From Brachypterus glaber (lineage: Eukaryota; Arthropoda; Insecta; Coleoptera; Kateretidae), in NCBI GenBank assembly GCA_958510825.1, contig OY294047.1, forward strand, positions 37,173,747 through 37,237,746: DNA of 64,000 bases. The letters run 5' to 3'. Each line of letters opens with the position of its first letter. Position 1 is the first letter of the stretch. Shown here piece by piece: positions 1 through 10,053 of this stretch. The position numbers and the translations under genes are program-made. The notes beneath the pieces are model-generated. The model was not told where the DNA came from and ran no database searches. It saw only the letters and a list, made by a program, of their open reading frames with translations.

Positions 1-578
1 TTGTTTCATGAAAAAATAAGCAACTTTTTTTTTTAAATGTTCGTCCCTCCGTCTGTCTGTCCGTCCGATGTCACGATTTTTGTGAACACGATAACTCAAG
101 AACGAATAATCCGATCGATTTGAAATTTTCAGGAAAAATCAAGTTCTACGAGGGGAAGGTCCCTATTGTTTTTGAAAGTAATCCCCACAAAATCAAAAAA
201 GTTATGGTGGGGGGTTAAACTTAAAAAAAAAATCGAAAAAAGCTGAAAGAACAAAATTTCGATTTAAGTAATTTTTTCAGGAAAAATTAGTTTTATTATA
301 AGGAGCAATTCTACAAGTCCAAACGATTTTTTTTTTGATTTTTTTTTGAATTTGTTTTTATTTTTTGTTTTTTGCAAAAAGAAAACTAAATAAAAAGATT
401 GAAAAATTAAAAAAAAAATAATTTTTCTTCAATATTTTTTCGTTTAAAAAAAAATTTATTTTTTTTGTTATTTTTTTAAATTATTCTTTTTTAAGTTTTT
501 GTGAAATGCAATATACCATTTACTGTAAATAATATATAATGGAATGCGTAGCATTACATAACTTCACGGCTTGTTTAT
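1..578 (+). repeat. Family A interspersed repeat, cut by window start
   Basis: The stretch opens with a head shared with 7580-7780 and 58170-58440: a CTGTCCGT-type run, then CACGATAACTCAAGAACG and a GATTTGAAATTTTCA segment. A long A/T-homopolymer middle follows. It closes with AATATATAATGGAATGCGTA and CTTCACGGCTTGT near 535-575, an end also found at 2537 (inverted), 8265-8333 and, weakly, 62090-62135. The first part of the element lies outside the window. No target duplication or coding capacity is visible, so the class is unknown. Confidence 0.8.
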
Positions 579-689
579 AATTAGAAGTAAAAATATCTGT
601 ATACATAATGCTTGGTATTTTATTACATACTCTTTACTGTAGAATGATAGAAAAATATCACTTTTTATTATTTTTTTCCAAAATTTGTA

Positions 690-965
690 ATTATATTATT
701 ATAATATTAGGTAATAAAAGTTTTTTATCCAATACATACAGATAATGACACAATTGCCTGCTTTATTTTAAATAGATAAACTCAATAATAACCCCCGCGT
801 GGCTTTTACTTTATTGAGTGGATAATTATTTATTTTACCCACTCAACTGTCACTTGTCAAATTATTTTCTTGTAAATGTCATTAAAATTTTTAATAAAAA
901 TATGAATTTCTAACCTATTTATTGGATAAAACCTTGTATGGCACTCATGGGTAAACCGATATATA
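690..965 (-). repeat. Family J repeat, partial copy
   Basis: The reverse complement matches 59385-59645. Shared blocks include TTATCCAATACATACAGATA, CGTGGCTTTTACTTTATTGA and CATGGGTAAACCGATAT. This copy lacks most of the terminal hairpin that the 59308-59650 copy retains. No ORF. Confidence 0.75.
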
Positions 966-2043
966 AACTATTTTTATTAATTTGAGAATTTGAAGTTTAT
1001 TTGTTCTAGAAACTAAAACTAAAAAAAAAGCTAAAAAACGATTTAAGTTTCGATGCATGCTGATGGATAATTTATCCTGGATAAACTACACAAAAAAAAA
1101 CAAAATTCAAAGAAATATTTATTCCTAGAAACATTTGGATAGGTCACATGCTAAGACGCGAGGGAAAGCTGGGAAAAATTGTAAAATTATTACTTTCAGA
1201 AAAAAATATTATTTTTTTTTTTTGAAAATATTCTTCTTGCTATAATGCTACGAAGAGTATAATATTATTAATTAAAATTAATCACTTAATAATAAGTATT
1301 TGCACAAACAAGGTTATGGAAAAACATAGAGAGGATGTGAAAAATCTAACTTTTATTCAGCAAATTCTTGTCGAATAATTAATCATGTAAATATTCTTAC
1401 AGTACATGTATGTATTATACATGTATAATACATATATGTATATGCATCTTACAAAATTTGTAATTTAATTTGTAATTTAATTACATGGGACTTAAGGGTG
1501 CATTCTGGTTTGGACTTTTCAAAAAAATCGATTGTTTTCTTTTACATTTTTCAAAAGTATATGTAGACTTTTTCATAATTTTTCATTAAAAAAATTTAAT
1601 ACGCGTTTTTCTCTATACTGTTTCATAATTTTTTATTAAAAAAAAAACTTTTATCCAACACCTTCACAGAAACACTTGTTTTGAGCACTATTTTAAATGT
1701 CAAAGGTGAGTTTTTCACCCACTCTTTTACGTACAGCTTTTGATCTCACCCAAAATTAGTTACATACCCTATTAAGTATTATAACTATTCTATAAATAGA
1801 AGCACGTTAACTAAACCATAAAAATTTAAGAAAACCCCAAATTATTCTTTAGTTTTTGAATAAAATACTGTTTTTATTAAAAATTCTGTCATCACCGCGT
1901 CCATTTTGACGTTTGTAAGAAATGTAAAACTAGCAATTGTTTATTTTTAATAGGCATACTTATTATTTTAGTATCAAGAAAACTTAATCTTAATATTTTT
2001 GACATAATTTTTCGCAAAATTATAGATTTTTAAATAAAAATAA
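966..2043. other. AT-rich intergenic sequence, nothing recognised
   Basis: Long A and T runs, with a short palindromic GGATAATTTATCC near 1068-1080 and a TACATGTATGTATTATACATG cluster near 1403-1440. I see no gene, RNA or complete transposon ends. Confidence 0.5.
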
Positions 2044-2098
2044 AAGGTGTTGGATAAAATTAAATTCCTAACTCGTGTATTAAGTGATTTTATCCACT
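2044..2098. repeat. Hairpin ending in CCACTAGT
   Basis: TGGATAAAAT (2051-2060) pairs perfectly with ATTTTATCCA (2087-2096) around a loop containing CTCGTG, and is followed by CTAGT. This is the mirror image of the ACTAGT-edged hairpins at 16736, 24461, 55698, 56518 and 59314. It may be the end of an otherwise unrecognised element lying to the left. Confidence 0.45.
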
Positions 2099-2256
2099 AG
2101 TTAAGATATATTCAAAGAATTGGATGGCTGAGAGGTTAAATTAAATGCTGCGACCAAAGGGAGGTAGTACAATGGGCCCAGCTAAGTGGCCTAAGTGCGT
2201 GTAGATAGCTACCCTCCACCCTAATAACCATAACCATAACCAACCACTAGTTAAGA
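2094..2256 (+). mobile_element. Short SINE-like retroposon with 13-bp target duplication
   Basis: The 13-mer CCACTAGTTAAGA occurs exactly at 2094-2106 and 2244-2256. The 137-bp body between has a tRNA-like 5' part, GGATGGCTGAGAGGTTAAA, resembling a Leu/Ser-type A box. It ends in a short tandem tail of AACCAT units. Long perfect duplications plus a simple-repeat tail are the signature of LINE-driven retroposition. A clear B box is not evident, so the parent RNA is uncertain. Confidence 0.65.
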
Positions 2257-2536
2257 AAATAACTATACACACGTTTTTCTCAAAACAACGTTTTTTCGGT
2301 CTGCGGCGGTGATTTCTCCGAAACCACTGGACCAATCCTTATGTTTAACCACATATTCTACACTTGAATAGCTTCAGTGTATTCTACAACCGTATTAAAA
2401 TTTTAATTTTTACTATTTTCTTTTGCCAAAAACTGGTTAGCTGGTTATAGTAAACTGTAATTACTAGTAGTTGTGCTGTACAAAACCCTTTGCTACATCA
2501 TTAAAAATATTTTTAACTGTGTAGGATTGATTTTAA

Positions 2537-2800
2537 AACAAGCCGTGAAGATATTTTATGCTACGCATTCCATTATATATTATTCACAGTAACTGGTATA
2601 TTACATTTTCCCGAATCCTTAAAAAAAAAATAAAAAAAAACTTTCAATGTTCAACATTTTTTTTTATTTTCTTTTTAGCGAAAAACGAAAAAAATTTGAA
2701 AAAAACTTTTTCCAAGTATTTTTTGTCTAAAACGTTTTTGGCCATTTTGGGAACTACGAAACTACCGTATATATACAATAAATGCATTAAGTTGCTTCAA
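2537..2800 (-). repeat. Family A repeat, short inverted copy
   Basis: The reverse complement carries the family A start (TATACGGTAGTTTCG, then TTTTAGACAAAAAATACTTGG) and end (AATGGAATGCGTAGCAT, CTTCACGGCTTGT). The CTGTC-run head is missing, so this is an internally deleted copy. The ORF that crosses it is just low-complexity sequence. Confidence 0.75.
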
Positions 2801-3490
2801 AAATATACATTATATATTATTAAAGAATAAAATACAGTAGAATTTAATATTTATTTACTTGCTGTTTCAAGAATCATTAGCAATATTTTCTAAGCAAACT
2901 GTATAATTATGATTGTAGATAACTATACTACAGTTACATCGATTTCTTAAATAAATATTTTTATTCATAACAGGAACTGAAAACGATATGAATATAGTTT
3001 CCGCCTTCATTTTTTTTTCCAAAATAGTTAAGTAACTATAATTAATTAAGTGTAGGGGTAAACTTTCGTTTAGCCGAATTCTGCTACATTAAAAAAAAAA
3101 TATTTTTAGGTCTTCCTTTGACCCCACTGATGTCAAAAATTACTTTTTTTTGCCGAAATTCCTCGATTTCGAGATTTTTTATTTAATTTTTTTGATTTTT
3201 GGTAATTTTAGAGTACTATTTTACAGTTTTGTAGTAAAATTTACGTATTTAAACGATTTTCTGAATATAATTTAACTAAAAACATTTAATTTTTATTAGA
3301 AAAAATGGGATGTTGCCAAAACATGGACTTGAGATATTAGCCGAAATCTGCTATAGAAAAAATTAATATACAGATAATTTCCTTTACTTCCAATAAGAAA
3401 TTTGCCACCTTGCTGTCCTTGCAGAAATACGTTGTTGCCAAGTTGTGCACTTTAGATTAGCCGAAATCTGCTGTAGAAAAAATTAATGTA

Positions 3491-3663
3491 CAGCTCGTCA
3501 AACTTAGGATGAGACTTGAAAATAAAAGAGAAAGTATTCGGAGGAAGAAAGATAGGCGGTACGCCCACCTATAACAACTGGTGAATTTAACAGCTGTCCA
3601 ATGCGCACTAGGGGGGCGTTCCATATTTAAAAACTCAAGTCTCATCCTAAGTTTGACAAGCTG
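3491..3663. mobile_element. TA-flanked MITE nested in the 3057-4219 element
   Basis: TIRs of about 33 bp begin CAGCTCGTCAAACTTAGGAT on the left and end in the complement of CAGCTTGTCAAACTTAGGAT on the right. TA flanks both sides (3489-3490, 3664-3665). The length of 173 bp, lack of ORF and TA duplication fit a Tc1/mariner-type MITE. Confidence 0.8.
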
Positions 3664-3684
3664 TACATGTGTTTTAGGTGGGGT

Positions 3685-3897
3685 TAATACGTGAGCTCCG
3701 TGCCTCGCTGTACTGAACTGCGCATGCTTCGTAGGGGGCTGACCATGTTTCAATAAATTATTTTAAATAAAAACCAATTTTTTACAGAAAAAACACCAAA
3801 CATCCGCAAAACCAACGTTAACGTAAACAAACATCCCCCATTAAAAAAAAAACACCAAACAACAAAATCCAATGCAAACTCGGCACGGAGCTCTTTA
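3685..3897. repeat. Family M-like inverted repeat inside the palindromic element
   Basis: GAGCTCCGTGCC near 3691 is inverted as GGCACGGAGCTC near 3881. Between them is AACCAACGTTAACGTAAAC with AACACCAAAC runs, shared with 63658-63822. It appears to be a second insertion in the centre of the older palindrome. Boundaries are approximate. Confidence 0.5.
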
Positions 3898-4261
3898 TTT
3901 AGTAGCAATAACTTTTCGAACCTAAAAAACACTCCCATTTTTTTTCTATGGCAGATTTTGGCTATTCAAAAGTTTACCGTTTGGCAACGGCGCATTACCG
4001 CAGGTAAAGCAAGGTGGAAAATTTATTCTCATAACCAAAGGATATCGTATGTATGTTAATGTTTTCTAAAACAGATTTCAGCTGAACTAAAGTGCACATT
4101 TTGGCAACCGAGCATTTCCGCAAGGAACGATAGGTGGCATATTGCTTCGTTTCCATCACTGAATTCATCTGTATGTAAAATTTTCTTGCAACAGATTTCG
4201 GCTAAAGAGAAGTTGAGCCAAGTGTAGGTTTATGCTTTAATTTAACTGATGTTTTATGTTT

Positions 4262-4520
4262 TATGTTTGTTTTTAACCTCGTACTATTCTACTTAATTAA
4301 GCATCCCCTAAGTCCAGGACTTGTGTGGGCTAGTAGTAGAGGGAACCACCGGCTTTAATTGACTTTCGAACCAATATATCTAGGGAGTACGCCTTCGCCA
4401 AATTTAAATTATTAATTAACTGAAAAAGGCAATCGGCGCCAGTGAGGTTTGAACTCACGATCATTAGATCAGTGTCAGGCTATATCGATGCCATTGACCA
4501 CTGAGCTAAATCTCCCATGA
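4262..4520 (-). mobile_element. tRNA-derived SINE, near full length
   Basis: Read on the minus strand, it starts with a tRNA-like head carrying an A box (TAGCTCAGTGGTCAATGGC) and a B box (GTGAGTTCAAACCTCAC). The SINE body follows (GGCGCCGATTGCC, then AATTTAAATTTGGCGAAGGCG). The tail has GGTTCCCTCTACTACTAGCC and ends near GAGGTTAAAAACAAAC. The same body and tail occur at 17788-18066 (plus), in part at 53720-53870 (plus) and as tail only at 37009-37130 (plus). The head is too altered in its anticodon arm to be a working tRNA gene. Confidence 0.85.
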
Positions 4521-5511
4521 TGAATAAGGAATTTGAAGAATTTCTGTTTATCGTAGTTATCTATGACACTGACTAACCTTAAAATTGAGATCAGTTTTAA
4601 ATTATAACTTTTTGAAAGAACTTTTAAATAAAATATAAATTATCCAGCTTCGACATTTTTGTTAAAGATACAAACAAACAAACTAAACCAAACCAAAGTT
4701 CCTAATGTGTATGCCAATTTACCTTCCATGTACTTAAGAGGTAGGAAAAAAATTCTGGAAGAGCAGACAGACAAAAAGATAGACAGAAAGACAGACACTT
4801 TATCGATTTTATAATAAAAATTTTATTAAATAAATAATTTAAATAAATAAATGAGTTAAAGCGATACAAATCTAGTGAAAGCCAAAATTAAACAAAAAGA
4901 AGTTATAACTAACATTGGTTAAAAAAAAATGATATTTTTGAAGCCATGTTAAAAGAAAAAAATTAAATTCCGAAGTGATTCAATATTGGTTTTAATTTTT
5001 TTTTAGGCATTTGAAATTATTTTAAACCCGAAATTACCTCAATTAGTTTTAGGTTTAAAACAAATTTTAGTCAAACTTTATCGTGTTTGTTGCGTTCTTA
5101 GTTTCTGATTTATAATCTAGCTACCTTAGATAAAACAATAGTATGTTGTATAAATAAATATAGAGTAAATATAAAACAAAAATGGGTCTAGTCCATAGCA
5201 ATACATCAAAAATCCACCTGTAAAATAAACAGATAGACATGTTGACCAAAAATATGATGTACGACGTGATTCTTGACACTTACAACTAAATACTTGACAA
5301 ATATTGTTATAGAGAAGAATTATGTATCTATAAATCTCTATAATGGTAGTATTACACGAATTGCTGTCAATATTTGGGCCTCATAAATTGTGCTGAGGGA
5401 TAAGCAACCGCTACCAGAGAAACCAGAGAGTATACGCCAGAAAGGACTACCCTAAGGATATTGAAAACTCCACCTTTATATATTTCGTCAATTTTATTAA
5501 GTAAGTGATAT
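4521..5511. other. Intergenic, only a GACA-rich run recognised
   Basis: AGACAGACAAAAAGATAGAC-type sequence at about 4758-4798 is a degenerate tetranucleotide repeat. No other gene or mobile element is recognised. Confidence 0.5.
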
Positions 5512-5585
5512 ACGGGGTGATCAGTAACTGGCATGTCAAAATTTAAGAGGTAATTCTACATCTAAAAACATAAAAAAAACTTAAT
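5512..5585 (-). repeat. Family P repeat end
   Basis: TACGGGGTGATCAGTAACTG, followed by AATTTAAGAGGTAATTCTAC and ATCTAAAAACATA, is the inverted form of the end seen at 23200-23302, 47600-47695 and 58690-58800 (ATGTTTATAGGAAC...CACCCTGTATG). Only the terminal part is recognisable. Confidence 0.5.
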
Positions 5586-5839
5586 ATAAAGGTTGGTCTG
5601 GAAATGAGACCTAAGGGACCTACGGCCCTTTGAAGATAGACATATTGAATCGGGAACAAAAAAAGCACTAATAAATTCTTAATGCTGCAGGTTTGGACTT
5701 CATTTAAAACTAGGCAAAAAAGTATTCTTCACCTAAATTTTATACTAAAGGACTTTTTCCTTTAGTATTAAAGTATTTAAGGCTATTTAGCCTTTTAAAA
5801 AGTAACATTTTTGGTAGCACAAAATGTTGCTTCCTCTTA

Positions 5840-6068
5840 ATTGCAGTCTTATAGAGAATTTGATTTACTTTAAAATTATATATCACACGACTCTCCTTTC
5901 CATTTAAAAAACTCCCCCATGCCCCCCTGCCAACATTTGAAGAGCTAAAAGTATTAAATATATGCTAAAAGATAGTATAAGTTGTCTGATTTAAGAGTTC
6001 TAAATTTGAAGTCGATATCTAAACTCGTTCAAAAGTTAAGAGGTGGGAGTGACTTTTGGACGGCTCTG
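5840..6068. mobile_element. Family 2 element, right-half remnant
   Basis: The sequence matches the right half of 18076-18792: CCATGCCCCCCTGCC, then GAAGTCGATATCTAAACTCG, AGTTAAGAGG and the terminal TGACTTTTGGACGGCTCTG followed by TA. The left half is absent or decayed. Confidence 0.75.
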
Positions 6069-6731
6069 TATAATAAAAAGTTAATACAAAGCTTTTCAAG
6101 TCTTTTTTTAACTCGTTGAATAGGCCTTATTCATTTCCAAAAGATACTCAAACCATCTGGAAAAATAAAATTCTTCTTTATTTCAGGCTTTCTAAAATGC
6201 AAGTAAATGAAGCTATATCGCGATGGTACGTATTAACTTAAGAAAGAGCAGTTTTAAAAATCCCAGTTCGGTAGTGTATTCCAGCGAGTCCTTCGGAGAC
6301 GTTTTGATTTACAACCACTAAGTAGTCCCGTTTAAGGATCCTTAAATTTTTGCCATTTTCCATAAGAAGATATCCTACCTATTAGGTTGTTAAACAAACC
6401 TTAAATACTGATTAAGTTTAATTGATAATAATTATAAACTATTATTTATAAGTTCTAATTCTAAGAAATCACTAATTTTTAAATAAAATTATTATCTGCC
6501 TATTTTTTATAAAATCTTAAAGACAATAAACAATCTATCTATCTATTATTATTTTTAGAAAGAAAGTAGTTTTTCACTAAAAAAGTAAAATTTCCAGGGA
6601 TTTACATTTACAAACTAAAATATTGGCACCAATTAGAAAATCAAAACTAATTTATAAACAGATACAGAGAGAAATGTACTATTAAAGTCAGTTTAAACAC
6701 TTAGAAATAAGTTATTCTATACATTGTGTAT
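6069..6731. other. Intergenic, nothing recognised
   Basis: AT-rich sequence without a long ORF or inverted repeat. A weak ATCTATCTATCTATT run lies at 6532-6546. Confidence 0.5.
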
Positions 6732-6878
6732 ACCAGGTGTTTCAGGTAGGTTGTTCACTTTTTTAGGTAGGATCTTGAAATTTTGCAGAAGCTATATTAT
6801 GTATAATTTAAGATTTTTTTGACATAGTTCAAACCTTTAAGAGCCCACCACATTTGGAGTATAAACACCCGGTATATA
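6732..6878. mobile_element. Small inverted-repeat element
   Basis: TATACCAGGTGTTT on the left pairs with AAACACCCGGTATA on the right, about 145 bp apart. Short TIRs with TA-containing flanks suggest a degenerate MITE. No ORF. Confidence 0.45.
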
Positions 6879-7454
6879 AGTATTTTTCGGCTTTATAGCT
6901 TCACCAAAACATAGACCAATTTGAAGGCACCTATTCTGGATGAAAAACGGTTCTATGTAAATCAAATGGGACATAAAGTTACTTCCTTTACCCAATAAGT
7001 TTAGTTAAATTCCATGCCCTATGTCATTGTGCATTCGAATTGCAAATATAATGGGCAAGTCTATGTTCCTTTTTGTACGAACAAAAGATGAGACAAGGTT
7101 GACTTAAAACATACACCTAGAGCTAGGTGGTTTATAGTTGCACAATAAAAACTCAGATATAAGGGATTAATGCAAAACAAAACGACAAAAATATATAAAT
7201 TTAAAGAAAAAACTCTGTTACTAAATACTGGGTTATTTACATATGTTTATTTACTGTTTATTTACTGTTGCAAAAAGGGTTTAAATTGTGATTCTACGAG
7301 GAAAAATTTGGTCATGTAGTACATGTTTTTTAATGTTTCAGTTATTATCTTAGTGTTTTTTACCCCAATTTTATATTTGTTGGTGTTTTTTGGGAAGAGG
7401 GCTAAATTGATACTCGAACTATATTTTTAAACTCGTGTCTCTAACGTGTATTCA
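6879..7454. other. Intergenic, nothing recognised
   Basis: AT-rich unique-looking sequence. A short near-duplicate TTTATTTACTG pair at 7245-7266 is the only structure. Confidence 0.45.
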
Positions 7455-8333
7455 AACTGGGTTTATATTTTTGTCTGAGGATCAGGGAAATTATCCTCGA
7501 AACGAAAATATTATACGGTAGTTTCGAATTTCCCAAAATCGTCAAAAAACGTCCTAGACAAAAAATTCTTGGATACAAATGTGTTTCATGAAAAAATAAG
7601 AAACTTTAAAAATGTCCGTCTGTCCGTTTGTCCGCCTGTCCGATGTTACGATTTTTGTAGACACGATAACTCCAGAACGAATTATCCGATCCTCGAAAAT
7701 TTCAGAAAAATCAAGTTCTAGGGAAAAGTCCCTATTGTTTTTCAAAGTAATCCCCCAACAAACAAAATAGTCATGGGGGGTTAAACTTAAAAAAAAACTA
7801 TAATTTTCAAAAAAATATGTATATACATTTTTTCGTTTTTCGCAAGAAAATAAAAACAAAATTGAAAATTTTTGAAAATGTTTTACGGAAAAGTCCCTAT
7901 TGTTTTTCAAAGTAATCCCCCAACAAACAAAATAGTCGTTAAAAAAAAAACTATAATTTTCAAAAAAATATGTATATACATTTTTTCGTTTTTCGCAAGA
8001 AAATAAAAACAAAATTGAAAATTTTTGAAAATGTTTTACAAGTTTTTTTTTTGATTTTTTTTGTGTTTCGTTGTGATCTTTATTTTTAATTTTTTTTTTG
8101 AAAAAAATTGTTTTTTTTTGCAAAAAGAAAATTTAAAAAAATTGAACATTTTTGAAAGGTTTTTTAGAAGCTTTTTTTTTCGATTTTTTTTTAAGTGTTT
8201 CGTTTTTCAAAAAAAGATTTTTTTTAATTTTTTTTTTTAATATTGTTTTAATATTTGGGAAAATGCAATATAACATTTACTGTGAATAATATATAATGGA
8301 ATGAGTAGCATTACATATCTTCACTTCTTGTTT
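7455..8333 (+). repeat. Family A repeat with internal 165-bp duplication
   Basis: The order is start (TATACGGTAGTTTCG), GACAAAAAATTCTTGGATAC, CTGTCCGT run, CACGATAACTCCAGAACG, then the A/T middle and the AATATATAATGGAATGAGTA end. A ~165-bp stretch beginning AAAAGTCCCTATTG near 7724 is repeated in tandem from about 7889 with very few changes. That duplication creates the 189-codon minus-strand ORF at 7554-8123, which I do not treat as a gene. Confidence 0.8.
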
Positions 8334-8419
8334 AACTCTAATATGCTATTTGATTTAGGTCTACTAATTTAAAAATGTAGTGGAGGTATTAAAAAAACTG
8401 AGTTTTTCTTTCCATAATA

Positions 8420-8557
8420 CAGTAGAGACTCGATAATCCGGATAAACCGAAAGATGAGATTCGGACTAAACAGTATCATACTTTGTAGTCCAAATTTTGT
8501 CGTTCGGATTACCGCTCATTCGGACTACCGAAGGTCCGGATTATGGAGTCTCTACTG
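8420..8557. mobile_element. pogo/Tigger-like MITE
   Basis: The 138-bp element has TIRs CAGTAGAGACTCGATAATCC and its inverse GGATTATGGAGTCTCTACTG, flanked by TA on both sides (8418-8419, 8558-8559). The CAGTnGAnnCTCGATAA end is typical of pogo/Tigger-group Tc1/mariner elements. No coding sequence, so it would have needed a transposase from elsewhere. Confidence 0.8.
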
Positions 8558-9959
8558 TAGTAGCCAAAAATTTAGAATTCAAAAGTTTGTGCACTCGCGC
8601 AAGGTGCCTGTTTGTTTATAGTTTTTCAAGCTGAGGATTGCAACTAAGGAAATTTCTTTAAATGCAATTTCGGTTAAAACCATTGTTAATACATTGAAAA
8701 AGTTGGTAGGTTAACAAAGGAGAATATCGTTTTAACAGAGAATTTTTAATAAGAATTTTTTTTATGAAAATCATGTCAAAAATTATGAAAACAGATTTCT
8801 GGGTTTTATTTATTAATATGGATTCAATAAATAAATAAAAATACTTGAGCATTAGCGCACCACTCGACACATGCAATTATTAGCCCGATTTTTTATTTAA
8901 GGGTTATTATTTCTGACTCTCTCACTTGCGATGTTGTTAAAAGTTAAAAAACGTATGTTCCAGGCAACTTTAAGAGCTTAAATTTAAAGAAATTATTTTT
9001 TTATATTCTATAAGTACATTATTTTGCTTTTAGCCCAAAATTCGATACACTCCATTGTTTTTATTAACTCGATACCACCAATTTAAGCTTGATCATCTTT
9101 ACATCCTCTTAACAAAAACTAAAGATAACGAATTTATATCAAATTCTAAAAATCACTGTATACAATCATAAAACATAAAATGACAGAACTTGTACAAAAA
9201 CATCTACAAGATTCTCCCCCATAGAGAAAACCTACCTATACATTTGTATTCGCATACATCCGAATTCACGTGGTTAGGTATCTCCACATACAAATGATGT
9301 ATTTTTAGTATTTTTCAGGAGCAACGCAGATAAGTTTATTGTTGGCGAATTCACATATATTATATCGATACCTTGGTGCTAAAACAACTGATTACAATAC
9401 TTTTCCATTCAAGATCTATTGAGTCTAGACCAGAGGAGGCCTTAGAAATTCGGCGTCCTGAAGGAAGCTTCTGATTTGGCGGCCCCATTTAAAAAAAAAA
9501 TTGTTGATGACTAAAAAAAAAGGTTTGGACTTTTACCTATGAAAAAAGCTTTACCTCTGTCCTGACCCTGACATTTCTGCGAATGTCGAGGAATTTTTGC
9601 TGTGAAACTATTCGAAAGAAAAACGATTTAAATAAAAAGAAGAAGAAAAATTAAAAAAACATGCGTCTTCAATATGATTTCCAAATAAAACATTCTCAAC
9701 TCCTATAGGCATAAAATAATTTCATGTTCAATGTGATATTTTTTACCCTAATGTAGACGAATGGACTAAAATGTTTTTTTTTTTGTTAACCTTATCAGTT
9801 ATTTCAGTTTCATAGCATAGTGTCGATTTATTCTTTATTTCTGTGACACCGCCGAGCTTTTATCTGCTACCAAGGAGTTTATCCATTTCCTCTCTGACGA
9901 AGTGCCACTGTGGGGGTGCCGCCACCGGTAAAAGGGGGCGGCAGAAAAAGTTCTTTTAA
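8558..9959. other. Intergenic, mostly unrecognised
   Basis: A fragment near 9435-9490 (GAGGAGGCCTTAGAAATTCG...GGCGGCCCC) and a GC-richer bit near 9895-9950 look like decayed transposon pieces. No convincing gene is seen. Confidence 0.4.
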
Positions 9960-10053
9960 ATGTCATTGTGTAGCAGTTTAATCAAGATACCGAATGGGGG
10001 AATTACTAACAACGTTTTTTTTTTGCAGGACGAATTGTTGATAATTTTTTCTG

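Larger units (their letters stand above)
3057..4219. mobile_element. Palindromic element of ~120-bp repeat units with 9-bp TSD
   Basis: Units containing TTAGCCGAAATCTGCTATAG recur near 3072, 3337 and 3455. Reverse-complement units (CAGATTTCGGCTAA-like) recur near 3945, 4070 and 4190. The ends are inverted repeats (GGTAAACTTTCGTTTAGCCG against the complement of CGGCTAAAGAGAAGTTGAGCC). AAGTGTAGG stands directly outside both ends (3048-3056 and 4220-4228). A 9-bp duplication is typical of Mutator-like elements, but no transposase is present. Two younger insertions occupy the centre. Confidence 0.65.

Noticed and set aside
3457..3938. Two minus-strand ORFs (98 and 62 codons)
   Set aside because: They run through the nested MITE and the family M insert inside the 3057-4219 element.
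4440..4515. Apparent tRNA gene on the minus strand (A and B boxes)
   Set aside because: It is the head of a SINE, continuous with a SINE body and tail shared with three other places; the anticodon arm is too long and unpaired.
7554..8123. 189-codon minus-strand ORF
   Set aside because: It lies wholly in a family A repeat, its length comes from a 165-bp tandem duplication, and it is Phe/Lys/Tyr-rich as expected from A/T runs.
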